From Paenibacillus thalictri (GTDB lineage: Bacteria; Bacillota; Bacilli; Paenibacillales; NBRC-103111): a stretch of DNA of 64,000 nucleotides. This document shows, one piece after another, positions 52,938-62,449 of the stretch. Every line of letters begins with the position of its first letter. Position 1 is the first letter of the stretch. The position numbers and the translations under genes were made by a program. The stretch is taken from contig NZ_SIRE01000007.1 in assembly GCF_004307995.1 (NCBI RefSeq), positions 186,001-250,000 of the forward strand, in the 5' to 3' direction. The notes beneath the pieces are model-generated. The model did no database searches and was not told the origin of the DNA. It saw nothing but the letters and a program-made list of their open reading frames with translations.

Positions 52938-54149
52938 CTAATGATGCATCTCCATGACCCATTTTAGCGATTGGATATATAACTTCATAACGGTTTCCTT
53001 ATGTAACGCCTTCATCAACGGCCGGTTGTCCAGGCGCTCCCAGTCCGCGGCTTCAAGATCAAGCGCAGCGTCCAGCACCTGCCTGAACACATTGTCCTGC
53101 CCAAGCAGAGCGTCCCTGACCTCGCCGGTAAAAGGCAGTTCCTGCACAATCTGGGCCATAGGCCGGCGCAGCAGCACGTCGATCGAAGCAAACATGCCTG
53201 TCAAAAAAAACTCAAAATGCTTCTGCTTCATCCCCAGCTCAATCGCCAGCAGCTCCATCAGCTTGCCGCGGATTAAGGAGGTTTTGACAAGCTCCTGATT
53301 GTCGGCGTTTTGCTTCTCCTGAAGCAGCAGCAAATACATCCATTTTTTGATTTCCTCGATGCCAAAACGAACCAGCGCCTGCTTAATGGAATAAATCTGT
53401 TTCCTGGAGCCGTAAGCTACCGAATTGGCGATTTTCAGCAGCTTATACGACAACCCAAGGTCCCTTTCGATAATCTCGGCAATCGGCTGGTAATTCGGTT
53501 CGTCTTTGCTTAATTCGTTGACAATTTGCAGTATGCTTGCGTGCAAGCCGCCGATTTCTTTTCCTTTTACAATAACCGGCTTGCTGAAAAAGTAACCTTG
53601 AAACAGATCGTAACCGGCATCAAGCGCCGTCTGAAATTGCTCCCTTGTCTCGATTTTCTCCGCCAGAAAGCGGAGGGGGTATTTACTTTTGTAGGAGCTG
53701 ATCATCTGGCGCTGCTTGTCCGGCTTTACGGCCGGATACTCCACTTTGATCAGGTCGGCGATGCCAAGCAATGGCTCGTAAGTTTCATCGAAGACAAAGT
53801 CGTCCAGAGCCAGCATATAACCGTTGTTTTTTAAGTTCCTGCAGGCCCGGATGACGTCCGCCGTCGGTTTCACCCGTTCCAATATTTCCACGACAATGCT
53901 GTCTTTGGGCAGCAGCAGCGGGATTTCGTTCACCAGCAGCTCCTCGGAAAAATTGATGAACGCTTTTGTTCCGCCCGTCAGATCGTTAAGCTGAATGACC
54001 AGAAAAGCATTGTTGATCAGCTCGGCGGTCGCCTGCTGGTCGTCGTTTCCCTCATAATAATTGTTGGAACTTCTTCGATAGAGCAGTTCGTATCCGTACG
54101 TGTTCATATTCCGGTCAAAGATCGGCTGTCTTGCCGCGTAGACTTCCAT
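52938..54149 (-). CDS. EAL-HDOD protein with degenerate EAL domain (YuxH-like)
   Basis: The 403-residue cytoplasmic protein has an N-terminal EAL-fold domain (about 1-195) and a C-terminal HDOD domain (about 200-395). The EAL catalytic signature is lost: YELLYRR replaces EALLR, ALDDFVFDE replaces DDFGTG, and AEKIET replaces AEGVET. It therefore probably binds rather than hydrolyses cyclic di-GMP, or only scaffolds. B. subtilis YuxH has the same architecture. It starts 35 bp after the GGDEF gene and ends 29 bp before cheY. Confidence 0.85.
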   Translation of the reverse strand: MEVYAARQPIFDRNMNTYGYELLYRRSSNNYYEGNDDQQATAELINNAFLVIQLNDLTGGTKAFINFSEELLVNEIPLLLPKDSIVVEILERVKPTADVIRACRNLKNNGYMLALDDFVFDETYEPLLGIADLIKVEYPAVKPDKQRQMISSYKSKYPLRFLAEKIETREQFQTALDAGYDLFQGYFFSKPVIVKGKEIGGLHASILQIVNELSKDEPNYQPIAEIIERDLGLSYKLLKIANSVAYGSRKQIYSIKQALVRFGIEEIKKWMYLLLLQEKQNADNQELVKTSLIRGKLMELLAIELGMKQKHFEFFLTGMFASIDVLLRRPMAQIVQELPFTGEVRDALLGQDNVFRQVLDAALDLEAADWERLDNRPLMKALHKETVMKLYIQSLKWVMEMHH

Positions 54150-54184
54150 TCTGCATCCGCCCCCGATACAATGGTAACTTGCTG

Positions 54185-54829
54185 TTAGTCGCTGCGTGCT
54201 TCTCTTTTCATGGCTGATTTGTTCGAATACATCGCTTTGTCCGCCCGGCTGATCAGCAGATCAAGCTGATCGCCGTCCCGTGGAAACAAGGAAAAGCCTG
54301 CTGACAGCGAAATATCGAAAGTCATCTTTCCGGATAAGGAATCCGTTTCTTGATGCAAAATATCGTGCGTCCGCCGGAGTTCTTCGCTGCTGCGAAATGT
54401 ATGGATCACGATAAATTCGTCTCCACCCCAGCGAATGACATGTTTGGGGGTGCGGAACACGGCGATGAGCAGGTCCGATACAAGCTGAAGCACTTTGTCG
54501 CCGGTGTCATGGTTGAACGTATCGTTTATCGCTTTGAAGTTGTTGATATCAACGACAAACACGGCTAACAGGGAATCTTTGCGGGATGCCTGCCTTCGCA
54601 ATCGGTGGAAAACTTTGCTCGCAATCCGCCGGTTGTACACACCGGTCAGGACGTCTTTTTCCGACGTATATTTGACCTTATCGAAGTAAAAACCCAGCAC
54701 CCACGCGAAGACCAAACCTCCCGTCAGCAGGGCAAGAAGACCCGCAGGGACGTCTTCGACAACCGTGAGAAAGACGAATGTATTGCCAATTGCAATCGTC
54801 AGCAGCACGCCGCGTCCCCAGTATCCCAT
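54185..54829 (-). CDS. GGDEF diguanylate cyclase, membrane-bound
   Basis: The 214-residue protein has two N-terminal hydrophobic segments (about 5-45) and a GGDEF domain (about 58-214). The catalytic motif RWGGDEF is intact, with DVLTGVYNRR and the FKAINDTFNHDTGD substrate region. The inhibitory RxxD site upstream of GGDEF is not present, so feedback inhibition by cyclic di-GMP is unlikely. GGAGG lies ten bases before the ATG. It stands between the MCP and the EAL-HDOD gene. Confidence 0.88.
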   Translation of the reverse strand: MGYWGRGVLLTIAIGNTFVFLTVVEDVPAGLLALLTGGLVFAWVLGFYFDKVKYTSEKDVLTGVYNRRIASKVFHRLRRQASRKDSLLAVFVVDINNFKAINDTFNHDTGDKVLQLVSDLLIAVFRTPKHVIRWGGDEFIVIHTFRSSEELRRTHDILHQETDSLSGKMTFDISLSAGFSLFPRDGDQLDLLISRADKAMYSNKSAMKREARSD

Positions 54830-54859
54830 GATCCATAATCCTCCTTTGCATTCGCGGCA

Positions 54860-56629
54860 TTATGCAATCTGGAACTGATGAGCCATCGTTTTTAATTCGC
54901 TCGCCATCTGTTGAAGCGAATGGGAGGAGTGGGAGATTTCCTCCATTGTGGCGATTTGTTCTTCGGTGGCTGCGGAGATCATTTCCGAGCTTTCGGCCGA
55001 CTTGCTGGCAATGCGGTCCAGTTCCTGCAAGGATGCGTAGATTTGCTCCGAACTCGCCGACATTTCTTCCGCCGCCGCCGATGCTTCTTGGATTTGCTCG
55101 ACAACGTTGTGGGCGGCTTCCACGATTTTTTCAAATGCTGTGCCGGTTTGTTCAATTACATGAATGCCTTGTTGAAATTCGTTGATGCCGGTGACCGTGG
55201 AACGGGAAGCGGAGGCGATATCGGACTGTACTTTGGCAATAAGCCCGTTGATTTGCTCGGACGAGCTTTTGGACATTTCCGCCAGCTTTTTTACTTCCAA
55301 TGCCACTACGGCAAAACCTTTGCCTTGATCTCCCGCTCTGGCCGCTTCGATGGAGGCGTTTAAGGACAACAGACTGGTCTGAGCGGCGATATCCGTGATG
55401 ACGGTCACGATGCCGCTGATTTCCCGGGAGCGAAGGTTGAGCGTATCCATAACCTTGGCGATATTGTCTACCGCCAGCTGCACGGTCTGCATTTTGCCTA
55501 TCGACTGCGCGATCAACTGATACCCTTGTTCCGCCTCATTTTTGGAGTGCACCGACGTTTCGTAGGCTTTGGATGATGTATCGGCAATTCGCTGAATCCC
55601 CTGAGCCATTTCTTCCATAGCTTTGGAGCTTTGCTCCGTGCTGAGCGCCTGTGTTTCAATCCCCGAGGCAATATGCTGGGTGGACTCGGCGATATGTCTG
55701 GAAGCTTGCGTTGTTTCTTCAATAGAAAACTGCAGCGTCTGCGCAGACACGGAGACTTGGTCCGAGCTATGTATGACTTGCTTCACAAGCGATCTTAAGT
55801 AGCTGCTCATCGTATTGAAATCGTCGGCAAGTTTTCCGATTTCGTCCCTATTTTTGATGCTCAATCCTTCCGAGGTCAAATCCCCGGCTGCAACTTTCCG
55901 CGCTTCGGCCGCGATGTGGATAATAGGTCTTGCCATATGGTTGGCAAACAGCCATACGCCGATCGCTCCCAGAATAATGCAGATGGCCACAGTGCTGACG
56001 GTCGAATATAAAATCCGGATTTGCCCTTGATTGTAATCCTGGTAATAAGAGCCGGCGACAACAATCCAGTTCCATTCGGGAACCTGCAAGGCGTACGTGA
56101 TCTTCAGCGCTTCCTTGTTGCTGCCCGGCAGCGGCCAATTGTAAAAAGTAAATCCGCCGCCGTTTTGCCCTTGCTTGATGACATCTTGGATGTAATAGAA
56201 GCCGTCGGACGTTTTTTTGTCCCACATATTTTGCCCTTCCAGCTCGGGATGCGCGATCAGATCGCCTTTGTCGTTAATGATGTAATAATATCCGTTTGGT
56301 CCTAAGTCGATATTGCGGTTTACCGCTCTTGTGCCGTCCTGCTGTTTTGCGCCAAGCACGAGGAGCTTGATGTCCTCTTGCGCCTGAGGTAAGGTGAGCT
56401 GGCCGTTTTTGACCATTTCATTTAATTGTTTGACGTTCTGGACCATCAGCTTTACGCTGTTCTCCAAATTTTTCTCGATGAGCGCGTCTGTCTCTTCTTT
56501 GGCTCCGGAGTAACTCATGATTGCGATGATGCAACTGGGCGTCAACAGCAGCAGCATGCAGAAAAGCAGCATTTTCTTGCGGATGGTCCAGTTAAATTGC
56601 CAAACAGCCGTTTTGCCCGTGTGTTTCAT
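54860..56629 (-). CDS. Methyl-accepting chemotaxis protein with Cache sensor
   Basis: The 589-residue protein has a membrane segment near residues 16-36, an extracellular single-Cache domain (about 40-195, with [25 protein letters not shown] and [14 protein letters not shown]), a second membrane segment, a HAMP domain (about 225-280) and the signalling domain with the hairpin tip [24 protein letters not shown] and [17 protein letters not shown]. It would sense a small ligand, often an organic acid, and control CheA. It is the first gene of a four-gene signalling operon. Confidence 0.92.
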   Translation of the reverse strand: MKHTGKTAVWQFNWTIRKKMLLFCMLLLLTPSCIIAIMSYSGAKEETDALIEKNLENSVKLMVQNVKQLNEMVKNGQLTLPQAQEDIKLLVLGAKQQDGTRAVNRNIDLGPNGYYYIINDKGDLIAHPELEGQNMWDKKTSDGFYYIQDVIKQGQNGGGFTFYNWPLPGSNKEALKITYALQVPEWNWIVVAGSYYQDYNQGQIRILYSTVSTVAICIILGAIGVWLFANHMARPIIHIAAEARKVAAGDLTSEGLSIKNRDEIGKLADDFNTMSSYLRSLVKQVIHSSDQVSVSAQTLQFSIEETTQASRHIAESTQHIASGIETQALSTEQSSKAMEEMAQGIQRIADTSSKAYETSVHSKNEAEQGYQLIAQSIGKMQTVQLAVDNIAKVMDTLNLRSREISGIVTVITDIAAQTSLLSLNASIEAARAGDQGKGFAVVALEVKKLAEMSKSSSEQINGLIAKVQSDIASASRSTVTGINEFQQGIHVIEQTGTAFEKIVEAAHNVVEQIQEASAAAEEMSASSEQIYASLQELDRIASKSAESSEMISAATEEQIATMEEISHSSHSLQQMASELKTMAHQFQIA

Positions 56630-56802
56630 GTGATTTCCCCCTTTGCGATATGTAAAAATAAGAATAAATCATTCCAAGTAAACCACTGTTGATTATTAGG
56701 AAAATATGCCTATATAAAATAGTTCTTTATACCCAAATTATAGTCGCGATGTTTGCAAAAAGAAACACATTGTTGTTACGAATTTGTTAAATTTCGACAA
56801 AT

Positions 56803-56844
56803 AAAAATAAAGCCCTTTCGATTTCCCGACGGAAATGAAAGGGC
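56803..56844 (-). terminator. Terminator of the aldose epimerase gene
   Basis: Read on the minus strand, GCCCTTTCATTTCC pairs with the complementary arm (one extra base) and is followed by TTTATTTTT, 20 bp after the stop. Confidence 0.85.
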
Positions 56845-56863
56845 AGGCAGGCCAGTATTTAAT

Positions 56864-57847
56864 TTACAGCATGAATCGACTATACGTTTTCTCCCAGTAA
56901 ACGGAGCATTGGAACGAAACGGCTTGCCCCGGCTCAACCGCACGCGCGCCGGTCAGCTCCGCCGCCCACGGCAAATTAAAGCAATCGGTGACGCACGAAT
57001 ACGGCTCCAGCGAGACAGCGGCACCCCACGACGGTTTAAAGACCACCATGTAAGGGAATACGGCGTCCGTCTCGTAGACGATGGCGGCATTTTTCCCTGG
57101 GAATTTGATCTCCGAGCGGTTGGTGCCGTTATTCATTTGCAGCAGTTGGTAACCTTCAGCAGGAATGTCCGGGAAAACGACGCCATCCGGGTACGACCGG
57201 CTGAAGGAGGTTTCCTCAGGCAGCGACGCAACAAACAAGTTCTGCACCGGCCATTCGTTTATTGAGGGAACGATGACGGTATGCTCCGCCAATTCCTCGC
57301 CGAGCTGGAAATAAGGATGGAAGCCAAGTGCGAACGGCGCGGCTTCCGCTCCTTCGTTTTTGACAAGCCCTTCCAGGATCAGGCGGCCGTTCCACAGCCG
57401 GTATGTCATCAAGAAGGACAGCGGATGCGGAAACGCCGCCATGATGTCCGGGTGATCGGCGAAATCGAACTGGCAGGCGATAAAAGCGCCTTCTTCTTCC
57501 GAAGCGCCGTAATCGACGACCTTCCACGGTCTGCGGGTCAGCTCGCCGTGAATATAATGACCGTCTGAGTTGGGCGGCAGCTCATAGCTGCGGCCTTGAA
57601 ACGAGAAGCGGCCTTCTCTGATGCGGTTGGGCGGGAACAGAAACGGAATGCCGTACCTCGTCGGCGAAGCCGCCAGCGCGCCAAGATCGGGCGGAGGCAG
57701 CAGCAGCGATTGACCCGATACCGTAAACCGGAATGCGTTATTGCCGATCGCAGGCACGATTTGCGCCTCCGCTTCGTGTGCGGCATCCAGCAGCACGTAC
57801 ACCGCTTCTCCTTGTTCATTTACAAGCTGAATGCGATAGGAATCCAT
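56864..57847 (-). CDS. Aldose 1-epimerase family protein
   Basis: The 327-residue protein has the mutarotase pattern with histidines in GHYIHGELTRRPW and ALGFHPYF and a beta-sandwich layout throughout. It is a paralogue of the protein at 23532-24524 but clearly diverged. It interconverts sugar anomers in the cytoplasm. GAGGACAAT lies before the ATG. It is a single gene between the chemotaxis operon and the SLH protein, 44 bp from the latter's end, and could share that transcript. Confidence 0.85.
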   Translation of the reverse strand: MDSYRIQLVNEQGEAVYVLLDAAHEAEAQIVPAIGNNAFRFTVSGQSLLLPPPDLGALAASPTRYGIPFLFPPNRIREGRFSFQGRSYELPPNSDGHYIHGELTRRPWKVVDYGASEEEGAFIACQFDFADHPDIMAAFPHPLSFLMTYRLWNGRLILEGLVKNEGAEAAPFALGFHPYFQLGEELAEHTVIVPSINEWPVQNLFVASLPEETSFSRSYPDGVVFPDIPAEGYQLLQMNNGTNRSEIKFPGKNAAIVYETDAVFPYMVVFKPSWGAAVSLEPYSCVTDCFNLPWAAELTGARAVEPGQAVSFQCSVYWEKTYSRFML

Positions 57848-57891
57848 GATTGTCCTCCATGTGAGGGAATAATTGCTATTCCATTATACCA

Positions 57892-59856
57892 TCATTTTTG
57901 GTAATAGACGCTTTTTGTGACGGTCGAGCTTTTACCAAGATTGTTTACGGCTTTAATGACCAAGGAGTTTTCGCCCAGCTTCAGGGGAACATACTTCGAG
58001 AAACTGCCCCAAGAGCTGTCGATTTGCTCGTCGTTCAAATAAACGACGGGCCTGCTGTCGTTTTTGTCGGAGACGGTGCCGCTGATGGTGATGGACGAAC
58101 GGCTTGTCGTTTCCGGAATATCGTACACCTTCAGAACGGGTCCGCCAACGTTAAACGTGATTGTTTTGGTGACGACGGTTGTTTTGCCGCTGCTGTTCCT
58201 GGCTTTGAACACCAGGGTGTTCTCGCCTTCTTCGAGCTGGACGGTTTTGGAAAAGCTGCCCCAGAAGCTGTCGAGCTTCGCATCGTTTAAATAAACGATG
58301 GGCCTGCTGTCGTTTTTATCGGATACGGTGCCGGTGACGGAGATCGATTGTGACGAAGTGGAATCGGGAATGTCGTCCACCTTAAGAATCGGGCCGTCGG
58401 TGGTCAGGAAGATCGTTTTGGTGACGACGGTCGTTTTGCCGCTGCTGTTTCTGGCTTTGAACACCAGGGTATTCTCGCCTTCCTGGAGATCGATGTATTT
58501 GGAGAAGCTGCCCCAGAAGCTGTCGAGCTTCACGTCATTTAGATAGACGACGGGTTTGTAGTCGTTTTGATCAGACACGGTGCCGGTGACGGAAATCGAG
58601 TGCGACGAAGTGGAGTCGGGAATGTCGTCTACCTTCAGAATCGGGCCGTCGCTGATCAGCGTAATCGTTTTGGTGACGATCGCCGTTTTGCCGCTGCGGT
58701 TTTTGGCCTTGAACACCAGGGCGTTCTCGCCTTCCTGCAGTTGGACGTTCGTATGATAGCTGCCCGAATAACCGCCCCAATAGGTGTCGAACTTCTGGTT
58801 GTTTAAATAAACGGCGGGGCTGTTGTCGTTCGCATCGGAAACCGACCAAGAAACATAAAACGACTGCGATGATGTGGACTCGGGAATGTCGTCCACCGTA
58901 ATTTGCGGGGGCTCGATCTCGTAGACAATCGTCTTGTACACCGTAACCGTCTTGCCGTTGGCCGCTTTGGCGACAATCTGGATCTCGTAGCTTCCTTCTT
59001 CATCGACCTTGAAGCCTTCCTTGAAAAAGCCGTCGGTGACGGTGACCGGCTGATCGTTAATATATACCTTGGCGCCCGCCGTCACGGTACCCTGTACGTA
59101 AAACGTGCCCGATCCGGTTTTCGCCGGGACGCTGACCTTTAATATGGGAACTTCGCTCTGATCCTGGGAGGACGCCTTGATGCTTCTGTACAGCAGTGTG
59201 GCGATTTCCGCGCGGGTGATCGGCTTATCCGGGCGGAATGTGCCGTCTTCGTACCCGCTGATCAGCGCTTTTTCCGTGGCGATGGCGACATAGTCGCGAA
59301 TACCGTATGAGATGAGATCGGTGTCCTTGAATTTTCTTCGCAGTATATTTTTATCGTTTAAATCGCTGGCCGATAAACCGAGGATTTTGACCAGAGCGAC
59401 GGCAACATCTTCTCTTGTCGCCTTGATGTCCGGGCTGAAGAACGCTTTGCCGCCGGGAGGATAATAGCCGGTCAGGAACGTTTTGGCCGCCTCCACGTAA
59501 CCGTAAGACCATCTACCCGGATCGACGTCGTAATACGAAGGAGCCGAAGGCGAAGGGATGTCCAAATAAAACGTCGTAGAAATCAGCTTGGCGAATTCTT
59601 CCCGCGTAATCTGATTTTCCGGTTTAAACGTCTCGTCTTCGTACCCGTTGATATAGCCCTTTCTGCTCAAATCGGAAATCGCTTCATAGGCCCAATAATC
59701 GTTCTTTAAATCGACAAAGGTGACGTTTTGCTGAATGACTGCGCCGTTTGTCGCCTGGTTCTGCAAGACGTTTGGGCCGGCGGCAAATGCGGTGAAAGAC
59801 GGGCTTTGAAGCAGCATCGCGCACAGCAGCAAGCTGGTGAGCCTTTTGCTTTTCAT
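57892..59856 (-). CDS. SLH-domain surface protein with Ig-like repeats
   Basis: Start 59856 is used; ATG 59868 lies directly on the GGGAGG site and is less likely. The 654-residue product has a signal peptide (about 1-26), three SLH domains (about 42-220: WAYEAISDLSRKGYINGYEDETFKPENQITREEFAKL and similar) that bind pyruvylated cell-wall polymer, then five beta-rich repeats. The last three are 84 residues long and nearly identical (ILKVDDIPDSTSS, VYLND-KLDSFWGSFSK, ENTLVFKARNSSGKTTVVTKTI). It is a cell-wall-attached protein with a rod-like exposed part. No enzymatic domain is visible. Confidence 0.9.
   Translation of the reverse strand: MKSKRLTSLLLCAMLLQSPSFTAFAAGPNVLQNQATNGAVIQQNVTFVDLKNDYWAYEAISDLSRKGYINGYEDETFKPENQITREEFAKLISTTFYLDIPSPSAPSYYDVDPGRWSYGYVEAAKTFLTGYYPPGGKAFFSPDIKATREDVAVALVKILGLSASDLNDKNILRRKFKDTDLISYGIRDYVAIATEKALISGYEDGTFRPDKPITRAEIATLLYRSIKASSQDQSEVPILKVSVPAKTGSGTFYVQGTVTAGAKVYINDQPVTVTDGFFKEGFKVDEEGSYEIQIVAKAANGKTVTVYKTIVYEIEPPQITVDDIPESTSSQSFYVSWSVSDANDNSPAVYLNNQKFDTYWGGYSGSYHTNVQLQEGENALVFKAKNRSGKTAIVTKTITLISDGPILKVDDIPDSTSSHSISVTGTVSDQNDYKPVVYLNDVKLDSFWGSFSKYIDLQEGENTLVFKARNSSGKTTVVTKTIFLTTDGPILKVDDIPDSTSSQSISVTGTVSDKNDSRPIVYLNDAKLDSFWGSFSKTVQLEEGENTLVFKARNSSGKTTVVTKTITFNVGGPVLKVYDIPETTSRSSITISGTVSDKNDSRPVVYLNDEQIDSSWGSFSKYVPLKLGENSLVIKAVNNLGKSSTVTKSVYYQK
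57895..58920 (-). repeat. Tandem 252-bp coding repeats in the SLH protein
   Basis: Matching points GGAATG or GGAATA recur at 58115, 58367, 58619 and 58883. This gives two exact 252-bp periods and one 264-bp unit with four extra codons. The inner two copies are almost identical at the base level, favouring copy-number change by recombination. Confidence 0.85.
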
Positions 59857-60172
59857 TGTGCTGATCATCCTCCCTTATATCATTCATATTTAGTTCAATA
59901 AACCTGTTTACCCAATAAATGGTACTATAGTCCTGTGGAAACCGTCAATCATTTTGCGGGTTATACGGAACAATCGATTAAGGGAACAGCGGAGGGAGGG
60001 ACTTGGGGATCTGAACAAGCGCAGCGGTTGCCGCGGGCTGTCCGATACGCTTATTTTTCAGTTCGATGCAAGAGGGGAGAGCGGGCAAGGAAACGCGCGC
60101 CGTACATACCCGGCCGAAGACCAAAGGTTCGCGGTTTGCCGGGGAAAAGGTGTGCGGGCGTTGTAAATTATT

Positions 60173-60202
60173 TTGACAAAGGTAAATTTATTATTTTATG
60201 AT
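60173..60202 (+). promoter_or_regulatory. Sigma-A promoter of trpB
   Basis: TTGACA (60173-60178), an 18-base spacer and TATGAT (60197-60202) match the consensus at 11 of 12 positions, 60 bp before the start codon. No T-box or TRAP-type leader structure was noticed in the short leader. Confidence 0.6.
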
Positions 60203-60262
60203 AAAAGAGATGAAAACGCAATCACATTTCTTCATCCCATTTTTTTGTCGGAGGTAGGTCCA

Positions 60263-61423
60263 ATGAGTCAGGAAACGGTTCAGGAAGGTTATTTCGGCGA
60301 GTTCGGCGGCAGCTTTGTTCCCCCGGAACTGCAGGAAGTGCTGGAGTATTTGAGCTCCCAGTTTTACAAGTTTAAGGATGATCCCGAATTTGTCGAAGAG
60401 TACAAATATTACCTGCGTGAATATGTGGGCCGCGAGAACCCGCTGACTTATGCCGAGCGCATCACGGAAAAGTGGGGCGGCGCGAAAATTTACTTGAAGC
60501 GCGAGGATTTGAATCATACCGGCGCTCATAAAATCAACAACGTGGTCGGGCAAATTTTGCTTGCTAAGCGAATGGGAGCCAAACGGGTCATCGCCGAGAC
60601 GGGCGCGGGCCAGCATGGTGTGGCTACGGCTACGGCTTGCGCGATGTTCGGCATGGATTGCGTCATCTATATGGGCGCGGAAGATACCCGCCGCCAAGCG
60701 CTGAACGTATTCCGCATGGAGCTGCTGGGCGCGAAGGTTGTCGCTGTCACCAAAGGACAAGCCCGTCTGAAAGACGCCGTGGACGAAGCGCTCAACGATT
60801 TGGTGCAAAATTACAAAAACACGTTTTATTTGCTTGGTTCGGCGGTTGGCCCACATCCGTTCCCGACGATGGTCAAGCATTTCCAATCGATCGTCAGCGA
60901 GGAATCGAAGCGGCAAATTCTGGAGAAGGAAGGCAGACTGCCGGATGCGGTGCTGGCTTGCGTAGGCGGCGGCAGCAATGCGATCGGCGCGTTTGCCCAT
61001 TACATCGACGAGTCTTCCGTACGTCTGATCGGCGTGGAACCGGATCAAGCGGCTACGCTGACCGAAGGCGTGCCAAGCATCATCCACGGCTTTAAGTGTC
61101 TCGTATTGCTGGACGAGCAGGGCAATCCGCGGCCAACGTATTCCATCGCGGCGGGACTCGATTATCCGGGCATTGGTCCGGAGCACAGCCATCTGAAGGT
61201 GACCGGCCGCGCGGAATACGTAACGGTGACCAACGATGAGGTGCTTGCGGCGTTCCAGGAGCTGTCGCGCGCCGAAGGCATCATCCCTGCGCTGGAAAGC
61301 TCGCATGCGGTGGCATATGCCAAGAAGCTCGCGCCGACGCTGGGTAAAGACGGCATCATCATCGTCAACTTGTCCGGCCGCGGCGACAAGGACGTCGAGC
61401 AAGTGTTTCACATGTTGAAATAA
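60263..61423 (+). CDS. trpB: Tryptophan synthase beta chain, stand-alone
   Basis: ATG 60263 follows GGAGGTAGG. The 386-residue enzyme (B. subtilis 400) condenses indole and serine to tryptophan using PLP. Catalytic features are intact: the PLP lysine in HTGAHKINN, the Glu of AETGAGQHG, the phosphate cup GGGSNAIG, and SGRGDKD near the end. Compared with B. subtilis and E. coli TrpB, about ten residues of a Gly-rich loop (after LIGVEP) are missing. No trpA or other trp gene is nearby and it has its own promoter and terminator. It may be a second, TrpA-independent copy or have a salvage role. Confidence 0.9.
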   Translation: MSQETVQEGYFGEFGGSFVPPELQEVLEYLSSQFYKFKDDPEFVEEYKYYLREYVGRENPLTYAERITEKWGGAKIYLKREDLNHTGAHKINNVVGQILLAKRMGAKRVIAETGAGQHGVATATACAMFGMDCVIYMGAEDTRRQALNVFRMELLGAKVVAVTKGQARLKDAVDEALNDLVQNYKNTFYLLGSAVGPHPFPTMVKHFQSIVSEESKRQILEKEGRLPDAVLACVGGGSNAIGAFAHYIDESSVRLIGVEPDQAATLTEGVPSIIHGFKCLVLLDEQGNPRPTYSIAAGLDYPGIGPEHSHLKVTGRAEYVTVTNDEVLAAFQELSRAEGIIPALESSHAVAYAKKLAPTLGKDGIIIVNLSGRGDKDVEQVFHMLK

Positions 61424-61475
61424 TTGTACTTGCTTCTTTTAGGAAGCGTCCGGCCAAAACGGCCGGACGGAAAAA

Positions 61476-61517
61476 GGCTGCAGACCGTCGTTGGATCGAC
61501 GGCTGCAGCCTTTTTGT
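61476..61517 (+). terminator. Terminator of trpB
   Basis: GGCTGCAG and CCGTCG pair with CGACGG and CTGCAGCC around TTGGAT, with one bulged base, followed by TTTTT. A second hairpin, GTCCGGCC/GGCCGGAC, lies just upstream at 61448-61468. Confidence 0.9.
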
Positions 61518-61560
61518 TAAGTGAGCGGGCGGGTATATGCCAAAGTTGTCGAGATAAGAA

Positions 61561-61647
61561 GTCGATGGACTGAAGTTTGCCGATGGGCCAAAGCTGTCGA
61601 TGGACCAAGGTCGTCGATGGACCAAGGTCATCGATGGACCAAAGTTT
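61561..61647. repeat. Tandem array of five 17-18 bp units
   Basis: Units start at 61561, 61579, 61596, 61613 and 61630; the consensus is GTCGATGGACCAAGGTC. The third and fourth copies are identical, the outer ones diverged. No spacers are present, so this is a minisatellite and not a CRISPR array. Confidence 0.85.
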
Positions 61648-61860
61648 GTCACGGGAATGATCAAGCTTCTTTTATGTGTCACGACTCGTTCTGGACATGG
61701 TAATGAGTTCTTCGCGGCGAAAGCAGTGTATGCTTCTTTTATGCGGCGTGTCCTGTTCCGGACATAAAGCCCACTTGGGTGGATAACGGACTGAGTGAGA
61801 CCGGACTGAGTGAAACTGTAGATTCATTGTGCGTCTCCTAGCTTGGAGAAACCTCCGCTC

Positions 61861-62043
61861 TAACGGACGTGAGCGCTGCCCTGTAAACCAAATCTGAGGT
61901 TTGCTGCATGTAACGGACACAGGCGCTCTTATTTGGCCTACTATCGCGGTTTCTACGACTTTTTTGGGCAAATAAAGTCTCCTGCGTCCGTTAGAAATGA
62001 TAACCCCGATTTTTTTGCCAAATAAAGGCGCTCCTGTCCGTAA
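61861..62043. repeat. Cluster of dispersed TAACGGAC-type repeats in both orientations
   Basis: Two forward copies start at 61861 (TAACGGACGTGAGCGCTGCC) and 61911 (TAACGGACACAGGCGCTCTT then ATTTGG). Two inverted copies end at 61994 (AAATAAAGTCTCCTGCGTCC then GTTA) and 62043 (AAATAAAGGCGCTCCTGTCC then GTAA). Related copies lie at 1434-1614, so this is a dispersed genomic repeat family. Confidence 0.7.
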
Positions 62044-62449
62044 GAGTTGAGGCATGACGTTCGCATGCGTAAGGCTAGCCATAACGACGAGATGTCCGCT
62101 AAAGACAGCCAGCAACGATCAACTTTAATGGAGGTCGAACGAATCAAAATCGCTCCATTTGCTGCGTTCAAGCATTGTATGGTTCCAGTTTACTCCATGA
62201 ACCCGTTACGATTGCGCTAATGCAGCCAATACGAGCGAGATCCGATTACCAGCCATTATCGCTTACCCGACAACAATGGAGTATATGCCGGTTCCATTGT
62301 TTAGAGTATATCTTCATGCAATAACAGTGCGTTGCTCGCTCAGCAGGATGAGGCGGACTGAAGCCCCACGCTGCCCTCGTCGAAGCCGGACTCCGTCTTC
62401 GCAGCGGTGACGGTTCGGACCGCCGGCACGCGCCGGGTCAGCCGGAGCT

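Larger units (their letters stand above)
61518..62449. other. Repeat-rich intergenic region, no gene seen
   Basis: No credible gene is visible in this 930-bp stretch. A 147-codon minus-strand frame at 61672-62115 has no ribosome binding site or family feature and runs over repeats. The region holds a 17-bp tandem array (61561-61647), two imperfect 34-bp direct repeats starting GCTTCTTTTATG (61665 and 61732), and copies of a dispersed repeat (61861-62043). Confidence 0.6.

Noticed and set aside
60191..61411. A 406-codon antisense frame under trpB
   Set aside because: It is fully antisense to a conserved enzyme, and the predicted protein has no recognisable motif.
61561..61647. Possible CRISPR array
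   Set aside because: Units are contiguous 17-18 bp with no unique spacers, and no cas genes are in the window.
61672..62115. A 147-codon minus-strand frame in the repeat-rich gap
   Set aside because: It runs through dispersed repeats, lacks a ribosome binding site, and shows no domain-like composition.
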